64,000 nucleotides of DNA, from NCBI GenBank assembly GCA_013150955.1, contig JAADJD010000038.1, forward strand, positions 122,479 to 186,478. The letters are read 5' to 3'. The position numbers and the translations under genes were made by a program. Shown here piece by piece: positions 18,292 through 28,400 of this stretch. The notes under the pieces are model-generated. The model made no database searches. It was given only the letters and a program-made list of their open reading frames with translations, and was not told the origin of the DNA. Every line of letters starts with the position of its first letter. Position 1 is the stretch's first letter. The stretch is from Calditrichota bacterium. GTDB taxonomy: Bacteria > Calditrichota > Calditrichia > RBG-13-44-9 > J042.

Positions 18292-20937
18292 TCACTTTAC
18301 CAATAACATCTTGCGGATGTGAACAAATTCTCCTGCCTGGAACCGATATACATAAATTCCACTGGATACAGCTTTTCCACGATCGTCCCGACCATTCCAA
18401 AAAACCCTATATTCTCCTGCCGGTTGTTGTGCACGGACTAATTTCCGCACCCGCTGTCCCAGCAAATTGAATATTTCAATTTCTACTTTTGCCGCTTTAG
18501 AAAGCCGATAAACAATTGTTGTTCCTGAATTAAATGGATTGGGATAATTTTTTATTAATGTAACTGTTCTATTATAGGCTTCGTTTGACCGAACAATATT
18601 TGTGATTTCAGAATTGACATCCAGCACATTGCTCCAGATATCCCATCCCGTGTGAAGATCACTTAACTGAGACCAAAACGAGATCAATTGATCCTGCCGT
18701 AATAACATGTATATATCTTTCTGATCAAATTTATCATTTCGGGGAATTTGAAAAACCGTGTCCAGAGGTTGGGAAAAACGCTGAAATCTTTGAGCAAATA
18801 TCCGCGATCCGTTGGTATTCACCTGCTGCCAACTCGCCACCCAATTTCTGTCGTCATCCATGGCCAAAGATATTTTTTTATGAAAATCAAATTGAATGCC
18901 ATCAGGCAATTGGAAGATCAACGAATCCTGAATGGAGCCATGGGATATAAGTTTCGCATAAATTGCTGACGGTGCCAGAACACTATCCTGGTCGATCCAG
19001 GCAACCAGAATATCGCCTTTTGAATTACCAATTATACCTGGAATACCTTGACCCAAAATAATTCGAACTGGATCATGAAGCACAATCTTTTCCCCTACAG
19101 GTTGAAATTGGTCGTCAAAATATCGCAAGACAAACATTGACGAATCATTGCCAAAGTCATAAGTTAGTAAGGTAACCTGGTTATTATAGAGGCTACCCAA
19201 TAAGACGATTTTTCCCGGTGGATCGAGAATTGGTTGCAGGCGTTTAAGAGTTTCTCCTTCCCTTGAAATAATTAAGGCATTTACATTTCCCATGTTTTCG
19301 CCATTCCAGAGAACGGCGAAACCTTGATCCGCCAATCCAATCAATTGAAAATTGGCATCCATCCACTCATCAATATCTAACCTCACCTTGGTGATTTCAG
19401 GATTGGTTGGATGACCGGTGATAATGGCCAACCAAATCAATACTTCGGCATACGTTCTTTCCTGCCATAGTACCGCCCAATCTCCCTGAGAATTGACCGC
19501 AACGCGAACCAGCTTATCGGCTTTCCCAGAGGGTTCTCCCCGAAGTTCGAATTCATTCCCCAACGCCGTTCCCTCAGCAGTTAAAAATCTTGCAAAAATG
19601 GAAGGCGTCCAATCTCGCTCATCTACCCAGGCAACCAGAATTCTTCCCAGACCATCCATTGTAGCTACCGGTAAGTATTGGGGAGCAGCAGAAAGTGTGT
19701 CATCCGATACCTGCCAATCCTCCATCAAATACTGCCCTTCAGTATCCATTCGGCTTAAGACTACTTGGCTAAGAACCCCAAGACCCGCCAATCGGGTTAT
19801 TAATACACCGTCCGGGAAAACAGCGAGATTTGGGGAATAATGCCGGTTATCCGTGTTTATAGTATCGATAAGTAATTTCTCAAAAAGGATTTCCCCCGAA
19901 AGGGGGTTCACTTTTTGCAAGATTACCCCAACTGCCGGGCCATTTTGCGACCAATAGACAACATCGGTGGTAAAGTAAAAATGGCCGCTGGTGTCAAATT
20001 CGACCTCCATTTTATCCAAATCGGGCTCAAACAACCACTCCCCTAACAAAAATACCGAATCAGGGGATTGGCCATCGGCTGTGAAATACCGTCCCTTTAA
20101 AAAATTATCTTCCCGCCAGACAATAACAAAATTATTATTCCGGTCATGAGCAATATCGATGGCAACAAAATATCTCCCCTCAAATGGGCTTACCAAAACC
20201 AGTGGATCAAATTCTCCGGTACTGCGAACAAATTTTTGATAATAAATCGAATTTCTTCCCTGAGTTGACCCTAAGTTAGCAAAATACAAATCTCCATTGG
20301 AATTAATGGACAAAGCTGGAATTCTATAGCCTCTTCCAACTGCTCCACTCAATGACAGCAATGGCGTCAGTGGTTGACCGTATACATCCAATACCTGAAA
20401 AAACGTTTGCCCTGTGTAATACAAATAAACCAGGGTTGTATCCGTAATAAATTGCACATCAAAACCATAAAGCAATCCTGGTAAATCTAGCTGCAATAAA
20501 TCTCTGATTTTTTGTCCCGATTCATTAAAAAGCTGTATGAAAATGGTTGCAATAAACCGAGAGGATGCTTGTTCTCGCTCCCCCCGCACATAGCCAATGA
20601 CAATTTGATTCCTCCGATTAATATCCGTTTCATAATAAAAAATTGTTTTCCTGCCGTCGGGGGGAACGAACAGAATTGTCTCGGTGGAAGAATTCCCCCT
20701 GGGCAATATCTGTTTACCTCTTATGGTGTACTGATAATAATCCCATTCCTTCCATGTTACCACGGCCAATTGATTGTTAGTGACCACCCGGGGTGAATAA
20801 TAGATCTGTTTTACTTGACCGGTGAGGCCATTTACACGATAATCCGGAATGAAGGTATCCAGAAACTGGGCGTGAATTATAAAAGGAAACCACCCTACCA
20901 TTCCCCCGAAAATCCAAAGCAAACGGGAAATTGACAT
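18292..20937 (-). CDS. Large exported protein with Por/FlgD-like C-terminal sorting tail
   Basis: This 881-residue protein has an N-terminal signal peptide (MSISRLLWIFGGMVGWFPFI, cleavage after HAQ). It then has about 750 residues of beta-rich, loosely repeating sequence with recurring blocks such as DGLGRILVAWVDERD and NSKGDILVAWIDQD, reminiscent of a beta-propeller. The C-terminus has a FlgD-type Ig-like module: NYPNPFNSGTTIVYRLSK, FNLLGQRVRKLV, and SSGIYVYRFQAGE. In FCB bacteria such tails direct secretion across the outer membrane. The function of the mature protein is unknown. Long AT-rich DNA lies upstream. Confidence 0.8.
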   Translation of the reverse strand: MSISRLLWIFGGMVGWFPFIIHAQFLDTFIPDYRVNGLTGQVKQIYYSPRVVTNNQLAVVTWKEWDYYQYTIRGKQILPRGNSSTETILFVPPDGRKTIFYYETDINRRNQIVIGYVRGEREQASSRFIATIFIQLFNESGQKIRDLLQLDLPGLLYGFDVQFITDTTLVYLYYTGQTFFQVLDVYGQPLTPLLSLSGAVGRGYRIPALSINSNGDLYFANLGSTQGRNSIYYQKFVRSTGEFDPLVLVSPFEGRYFVAIDIAHDRNNNFVIVWREDNFLKGRYFTADGQSPDSVFLLGEWLFEPDLDKMEVEFDTSGHFYFTTDVVYWSQNGPAVGVILQKVNPLSGEILFEKLLIDTINTDNRHYSPNLAVFPDGVLITRLAGLGVLSQVVLSRMDTEGQYLMEDWQVSDDTLSAAPQYLPVATMDGLGRILVAWVDERDWTPSIFARFLTAEGTALGNEFELRGEPSGKADKLVRVAVNSQGDWAVLWQERTYAEVLIWLAIITGHPTNPEITKVRLDIDEWMDANFQLIGLADQGFAVLWNGENMGNVNALIISREGETLKRLQPILDPPGKIVLLGSLYNNQVTLLTYDFGNDSSMFVLRYFDDQFQPVGEKIVLHDPVRIILGQGIPGIIGNSKGDILVAWIDQDSVLAPSAIYAKLISHGSIQDSLIFQLPDGIQFDFHKKISLAMDDDRNWVASWQQVNTNGSRIFAQRFQRFSQPLDTVFQIPRNDKFDQKDIYMLLRQDQLISFWSQLSDLHTGWDIWSNVLDVNSEITNIVRSNEAYNRTVTLIKNYPNPFNSGTTIVYRLSKAAKVEIEIFNLLGQRVRKLVRAQQPAGEYRVFWNGRDDRGKAVSSGIYVYRFQAGEFVHIRKMLLVK

Positions 20938-21704
20938 GGGAGTACCTTTTTTATTAAAATTTAATTCATTCGCATTTATCTGTCCAGCTTAATTTTTCCA
21001 GGCGCATTTTTTCAAAACCTGTAACACAAGAATTAAAGGAAAAACCTATCTCAAAATCCCTCTCCATCTTATCCCATCTTTAACGCAAAACTACAAAAAA
21101 GCCAATAAATACAAGCATTACGAATTTTTTATTCCCACTACGGATTTTATTTTTAGTATTGAGAGATGTATTTTCAAGGAAAATGTGGAGTGGAGTTCAA
21201 TCTCATGTTGTTTTTTCTTTTTAGCTGATAACATAGAAAGAAAGTTTTACAAAGTCAATAAAAATAATACATTATGATCACTACACTTGCTGCTTAGACG
21301 AAAAAATAATAACTTAGATGTGATTTTTGGGTTTTTCGGGGCAATTTTTAGTGAAAACGGCCGTTTTCCGTTAAAGATGGGTTATGGGAATTTCCCAATA
21401 CCAGATCAATTTTCATGATCAATATAACTGGATGTGCTAATTGGAAATTAATTATAGAAAGTTGATCTAAGAAGATTCGCTTTTTTATGAATTGCTAACC
21501 TTTTCCCCGGCCCACTCCTATCGAGAAAGAAAATGGAGAATGGGGACGGGCTTATTTGCGCGTCACAATGCTTTATCTGAAGATAAAACCAGGGTGAACA
21601 ACATTGATAAGTTCTGGGATTCCACTTAAACTAGCACAGCGGATAAAAATAAATTCTTTTTATTATATCTTTGTTTGTTCAAGATGATTCATAGCAAACT
21701 TAAA
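20938..21704. other. AT-rich region without a recognisable gene
   Basis: No convincing coding region was found in this 767-base stretch. It should contain the promoter of the minus-strand exported protein. A perfect 16-bp palindrome, GAAAACGGCCGTTTTC, lies at 21353-21368; a near-match, GAAAACGGCCTTTTC, occurs near 22042. Composition is markedly lower in GC than the neighbouring genes. Confidence 0.6.
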
Positions 21705-21927
21705 CCCAAATTATGCATTAAACCGCGAATCACACGAATGAAACCCAAAAATATCTACAAAATCACGAATAAATCACGATAACAAGCTTTCATCCAGAAA
21801 CAATTCAATTTATTTTATTAATTTTATTTGTGTTAATTCGTGTAATTCGTGGTCTAACGCATAATCTGGGTTTATTATTTTTATTGGTGTGAATTCATGT
21901 CATTCGTATGCTATTGCTTAATCCGGG
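21705..21927. mobile_element. Composite miniature inverted-repeat element, copy R5, flanked by TTAAA
   Basis: The copy begins CCCAAATTATGCATTAAACC (subfamily with ATCTACAAAATCACGAATAA in the core), reaches one right end at 21870 (ATAATCTGGG), and continues with ATTATTTTTATTGG to a second right end at 21927 (TTAATCCGGG). The whole unit is flanked by the direct repeat TTAAA (21700-21704 and 21928-21932), consistent with a 5-bp target duplication. Confidence 0.85.
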
Positions 21928-21936
21928 TTAAAATAA

Positions 21937-21976
21937 AAAACCGCCCCGGGGACACCTCCCCCCAAAGGCGGCTTTT
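21937..21976. terminator. Bidirectional terminator-like hairpin
   Basis: CCGCC (21941-21945) pairs with GGCGG (21967-21971), and an inner GGGG/CCCC extends the structure. An A run lies on the left and TTTT on the right, so it could act on either strand. The nearest minus-strand gene is the glutamate synthase fusion, whose stop is about 490 bases away; the hairpin may end that transcript. Confidence 0.6.
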
Positions 21977-22192
21977 GCGAGACATGTGGGCTGTGGGGAC
22001 TTTTTCAAATTTCAAAATTCATGCCAGCCAATATTTCCCGGAGAAAACGGCCTTTTCGGCGTCTATTGTGGAAAAAATTGCAACACGCAACTGAAAGAAA
22101 GGTTGCAAAATTAACCACACTTGTTCCTTTCCTACGATCAAAGGCCAACGCAGGGGATGCATATCACATTTCATCCCACACAATGCATTAAA

Positions 22193-22348
22193 CCCAGATA
22201 ATGCATTAAACCGCAAATCACGCGAATGAAATCAAAAAATATCTACAAAATCGCGAATAAACTCTGGACCATATTTTCAACCATACACAATCCAATGCAT
22301 TTTATTGGTTTTATTTGTGTTCATTCGTGTCATTCGTAGGGTAATGCA
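22193..22348. mobile_element. Miniature inverted-repeat element, copy R6, with TTAAA target duplication
   Basis: This 156-bp element starts CCCAGATAATGCATTAAACC and ends TGCATTATTTGGG. It is flanked on both sides by the direct repeat TTAAA (22188-22192 and 22349-22353). The core (ATCTACAAAATCGCGAATAA, ATTTTATTGGTTTTATTTG) belongs to the second subfamily, shared with R5, R10 and the inner copy of R11. It lies 120 bases beyond the stop of the glutamate synthase fusion. Confidence 0.9.
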
Positions 22349-22467
22349 TTATTTGGGTTAAAAGGAAGGGATATAACCGTCATTAAACGGTCGGGTGCAA
22401 TGGCACCAAAGATCCGCGTTTGCCCAAACACAGCCCTACCGGGATCAGGCCATCTTGCCGCGATGGA

Positions 22468-25400
22468 TTAATGAGATTCGTAGCCTTTCAGCCCACCTTT
22501 GGGAACCACCAGTTTGAACAGATTGGGTGCGATCTCAAACACCCGATCATCCGCCACAAATCGGTAAACACCCCGGTGTTCTTCCACATGCACACCGGCC
22601 AGTTGGAGCGTATCCAGCACCATCTGCTGCCACCGGGGCCATTCCCGGGGTTCGATCTGTTCCAGCTTGCCATGAGTATACTGCCTGGGATGCAGCCGAT
22701 CGTAGGGGTCGAAAAACAACATCTTTCCGCGGGATGCGCCTCCCAGCAATTTGGTTCCCCGATAGGGTCGCTCCTGAATGCGCAACCGCCCCTGACTGTC
22801 GAAATACATCCCCCCAAAGAAAAACCGTCCCCCCATCAGCGATTCGCCGCAATATTTACTGGCACTTCCCAGAATGTGCACTTTCAGTTCCTGACAGCGG
22901 GGATCGTTCACCGAGTTCGTCCACGCGCGATCCACGATGTCCCCCAGGATGAACACACTACCCCCCTTTGACGCATATCCACACACCTTTCCAGCATTGC
23001 CAAACACGTACAGATTGCCGTGATGCATGGTCATGGCGCAAAAGTTCTGGGCGTTACCGTGCAATCGGATAGTACCGCCCTGCATGAACGCACCGAAATA
23101 CTCGCCCGGTATCCCGTACACATCCATTTCCACGTCATCGGTGTCGCCCTGCCCCATTACAGCGGTGGAGATGAGGCGTTGTCCATTCACCCGATACAGG
23201 ATGAAGCGACGCCAGCCCCGATCGTATGCCAGACTCAAAAATGCCGCCAGCGATCGTTGGGGATCGGTGCCCTCCGCGGCAAATCCACTGGCATCGATCA
23301 GCAGAGTCTGCCGTTCGGGATCCCTGGCCATGGGCACCTCCGTCTGCTGGCGGGTAGCCCGCACCCATCGATCCGGCTGACGATCGGCCAGTTCATCCAG
23401 CCACTGGTAGAACAACTTCCGGGTAACATCCAGCAGGGAACTCTTTGCTTTCTCCCCGGTATTCATCCGGCGCAAATAATCAATAAAATAAGTAAAGATG
23501 CGATTCACATCTGCAACGTGCGCATCTTCCGCCAGCTGCATCATCCGGGTAAATACCCAGCGGTACGTGTTAAAATCCCATTCCGGAAGCTGCTCCTCTA
23601 CCCATCGGCACAAAAACGTCACCCGGGATTCGCCATCCCGGCTCAATCCATCCTGAATGATGGCCTCCAGTTCCGGAGCATTTGCCGGCGTCTTCAACGC
23701 CTGTCGGCGCAGACTGTAATGCTGGCCGAATTTTTCCAGCGGAAGCGGCTGGCCATAGCGATCGATCAATTCGTAGCGCGTGATCCGTCCCTGCTCATCG
23801 TAATGATAGCGACTGATCATTCCATTGCTGACCAGCACCCGGTCTGCGGCGGCTCCATCGATCAGGCCTTCCTGATCCAGCAATTCCAGCATTTGTTGAA
23901 TGGCCTGTTCTTCAGACGCGATGATACTGAATGCCCGGGTTTCCCCGTTGCGTTCATCCACCCAGAATGCCGTGGTACTGGGTCGCAGATCGGCCGGATC
24001 CTTCAAATCCACCCGCTCGGTGACCCGCCTGTCCGGAAGATGCCGCAGACAGAGATATTGATAGGGGCCATCCGGTGAACTGGTAAATTCCACCCGCTGT
24101 ACCTCCTCCAGCTGCTGGCGAATCTCCGGTGGCATCAGGGCCAGGTCGTCCCCGGTGGTTGGGGAAAAACTCTCGAACAACGCCCAGTCCGGATACTCCA
24201 GCTCTTCCGCCAGCAGGTGAAATTTCAGGGACGCCACTTCGGTGTCCGTGGTAGCCAGCGGTGGCAGGCCGAACTGTTCCACCCGCTGTTTCAGGGTTTC
24301 GTAGTTGGTGGTTTCTCCATTGTGCGTCAGCGCGGTGTGAAGTTTGGCAAACGGATGCGCATTCATCTGTTCCACAATGGAACCGGTGGCCAGGCGCACG
24401 TGGATAATGTTGTTGGGGGATGGTGGGGTATCCCAGGGAATTTCCCGTCCAGCAGTCTTCCAGACGGCGAAATTCTTACCACAGGACATCACCGCCGCGA
24501 TGCGCCGAATGCGCTGCCGGTATTTCTCCTTGTGCCAGCGCCAGGGATGGGTACGGATAAAATCGCGCAGCAAGTACAGGAAGGTTTCACCATAAATATC
24601 AATAAATTCATCCGATAGCGGATCCGACTGGGTGAGTACCGGTAAATATTCTTTAAACGCGCGATTGGCTTTCACAAACTGCACCCAGCTTTCTGGCTCC
24701 ACTTCCCACACGTACAGAATCTGAGTCAACATCACGGAGTGGTTGAACACGAACAAATCCTCGGCCTTGCGGAGAAATTTTTCATGGGATCGGTAATTGT
24801 GTGCCTTCACGTCCGGAAAATATTCGCGAATGTAAGCAAACCGGGGAGACAACAGGATCTCCTGCTCAATAAACTCCTGCAGCACCCGCGGCTTGACCCG
24901 CACAAAAAACCGGTACACGTCTCCGGGATCGGTATTCTCATTCCCAAATTCCCGATAGTCGCGTTCCCGACCCCGGGAATCCCGTTTGTAGGGTTCCCTT
25001 ACCTTCTCGATTTCGGTTTCGCCGGCAAAATCGAAATAGGGATCCAGAAAGACTTTCTTGATTTTTTCCGCCAGTTTCGATCGGTATCTCAGCAATACTT
25101 GCCGCGCCTGGTAGCGAAACTCCGCCTCATCGGCAGGCACTTCCCCCTGCCGGCGCAGGGCATCCTCCACTTCCAGCTGCAGCTTCCCTTTCACCATGAT
25201 GCGATAGGCATAGTGATCGGGAAACTCCGGGAAGCAGAGCGTTTTCCCCACTCCAACACCGTCCATGCCACGATTCTTCATGGCGGCCAGCGTGCGATCC
25301 AGCACGTAGCTGGGAATGTTGTGAGTACCAATCACCGCGGCCACTCCACAATTGGATTGTCCTGTGGGATGGACAGCCTCTTTCTGCGCCGCCCGCTGCT

Positions 25401-28400
25401 TCAGATAATCCCGATACTGCCGGATGCGGAAATCCACCCGTTCCTTGAGTCCCAGCCACTGTATCTTGTCGAAGCGTCCCCGCAATTCCCGAATATCCCG
25501 AAAGCCCAGTCCCGCCAGCGCACGGATCACCTGCATCTGCATGATTAGAAAGGCATTGATCATCTGGCGGGAATTTTTCTCCACATCCCGCAGGTTTTGC
25601 ATGATCAAATTGCTGGTGGCAATGCCGCGGGAACAACCATCGTGACAGTTGCGATTGCGATCGCAGCCAATGGCCACCATGGGTGCGGTTCCCCAGATCA
25701 CACCATCGGCACCCAGGGCAATGGCTTTGATGACGTCTTCATAGGTACGAATGCCCCCGCTGACGAAGAACTTCACGTAGTTGCGCAACCCATCCTGCAC
25801 AAGCCGATCGTGAATCAGGGGAATGGCGTACTCGATGTGCATGCCCATCTGCCCCTTAATGATATTGGGAGATGCCCCGGTTCCCCCGCGGGGGCCGTCC
25901 AGCCAGAGCTCAATCTTCATCCCGTATTTGCGGGCATATTCGGAAAGCACCCGCGAGAGTTCTACCGTGTTGTCCTGAATTTCCCGCGCTTTTTCCCGCA
26001 GCACCTCCTCGGTATTGTCCTTGGCAATGCGTCCCAGTCCCGCGGCAATAAATTCAATATCCACCGATGGCGACACCTTAACGCTGACCACGGCGCGGGG
26101 GTTGATCATCCGCACAATATCAATAAACGCCTTCACATCCTCAATGGAATAACAATTGTGAAACGGGAATGGGGAGATGATGCTGGTGTACGACAGGCCG
26201 ATGACTTCCTCGGTCAGGCGCAAAATGTGCTCAAACTCGATGGGATCCAGTTTCCCTTCCGCATTCAGCTGATACGCCGTCTGTTGAATCTGCCACAGCC
26301 AGTGTTTCAATTCCGGAAAGATCTCGTTTTCATCGTAAGCGCGCTGCAGATGTGGCGAGGCCTCCTGCGCCACCGCTTTTAACGGATGATGGGCTTCTCG
26401 CTCAATCTTTTCGATTTTCTGGATCAGCTGCTGGATCTTCTCGTTGTCCAGGTATTCCAGCCCTTCCACGCCCCGCAAATAGGCCACCAGCTTGTTCACC
26501 TTTTGCGCCAGGATGTGCCCCCCAATGCCCATCTTGGCCCCCTGGCTGTAGGCAATTACCACCCGGCGGGCCTTCTTGATGGTTTCCTTGGTGACGCCAA
26601 ACAGGCCCGTTTTTAACTCCGTGGACACGTACGGCTCATCTTCTTTGTCCACCACCACATAGAACAAAAACGGCTGCAATTCCGGGTACTGATTGAGCGT
26701 TTCAAAAATGCGGGGGTGTTTTTCCGGTGTAATCCCATTTTTTTGCAAAATTTCCTTGATCTCCCGAACGGTGTAGTGCCGATCGTGCTGGAAGTAGGGT
26801 TTCATGACCTGAATATCCGGCTCGGTAAAGAAGATTGGCTCCCCTTTGCGATTCAGGAAGAAACAGGTGGGATAGCCTCCCTCACCGGTGTCGTACTGAA
26901 TGCCCAGTTCTCGGGCGGCAATCACGTGGGCCCGCCAGCTGTCCAGACCAATCGACCCCACGGACTTTCCGCCAAACATCCAGGGTGCGCGCAAAATTAG
27001 GTCTTTATCCAGCATCACCGCGGTTTTTACCCGATCCAGCTCCTCCTCTGGAATGCGATCCGGATCCCGCTGGTACAGAATTTTCATCACATCGAAACCA
27101 TCACCCAGCAGGCCGGTGCCTTTCACATTGCGCAGCTCGGCCATCTGCAAATCCCCGGCAGCCATGCGTCCCAGCGTCTCAATCACCTCGCCCGGCCAGA
27201 CGTGATCCCGGTGATAAACCGACAGGTTCACCTCATCCAGGTGGTAAAAATCGTGTGGCGGACGCAACGGCACCACCCGCTGCTTCAATTCCGTGTACCG
27301 GGGCGAAGCGTCTTCGGGCAGCGGTTCCGCCTCAATCAATTCCCGATTGAGCCGCTCGTAGACCTCCAGACGACGCTCATCTTCAAAGATTTGCTTCTGG
27401 ATGCGCTCTTCCAGTTCGTAAAAATCGATCAGGCGTCCCTCTTCCCCCACGGTTTTCTTCAAGTCCTTGAATCCGGCTGCACCCAGCACCTCCAGAATCT
27501 GCACCTTGCGGGATTCCATCTGATTATTCAGGCGCTGAACCGCCCAGTCAATGTCCAGATTCATCAGCTTCTCGGTGGTGGTTTTCCGCTCCAGAATGGC
27601 CCGGTAGGCGTAGGGATCCAGCGCCAGCAGGGCAGCAAAATCGATCAGAGTCGCGGCTGCCCCCCGCTGAATGGTCTTTTGACTGTCGGAAGCCAGCCGG
27701 ATGCCACCGGAAGCGATCAACGAAACCAGATGCCGCCGACCACTGGCCAGCAGGTAATGGTGAATGGCGCGCACGGCCTGAGAGGTCACAAAATAATTAT
27801 CTTTGTTCCGCAATCCATGAATGTGAATGACGTCCACACCCAGTTTCAAAAAGTCCTCGATCTTTTGCTGCAGGTGGGGCAAAATCTCCATTCCCCCGAT
27901 GATGTCGTACTCGGACACCTCCAGGTAACCGCAAATCAGCGGCGATTTGCCATTGGTCGCCGCCACCGAATTGCGAATGAACTCCACGGTTTGATCCATT
28001 TTGGGGTGATACAACACCTCGAACATGGGCATGCCCCATAGATCCGTCAAAAATTCTCGCGTCACATGGGGATGCACCTGCAAATGATCGATCAGCTCCT
28101 GATCAAAACGGGGAACAATGACCGGGGGTAGCTGGGTGTACCCGCCCTCTTCCTTCCAGAAATCATAATATTCCAGGAATCGATTGAATTTGATCACCAC
28201 CAGGGTGCCCTGCTGCTCGGCCACTTTAATGAAGGCCAGTTCCACCCGCCCGTTGCTTTCCAGTGGCACCGCGTTGTAAAGGATCGGGCTTTTTAATTTG
28301 AGGGTGGGGAATTCCGGATTGTGCAGGTTACCCGCTTCGTCGAACCGGCAATACCGGTAGCGGCGTCCCAGCGTGACCGAAAGCTCTTCATCGGGATCGC

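Noticed and set aside
22488-25636. Several 100-170-codon minus-strand frames within the giant gene (for example 25127-25636)
   Set aside because: They are shadow frames of the 2889-codon gene, Arg/Pro-rich and without homology.
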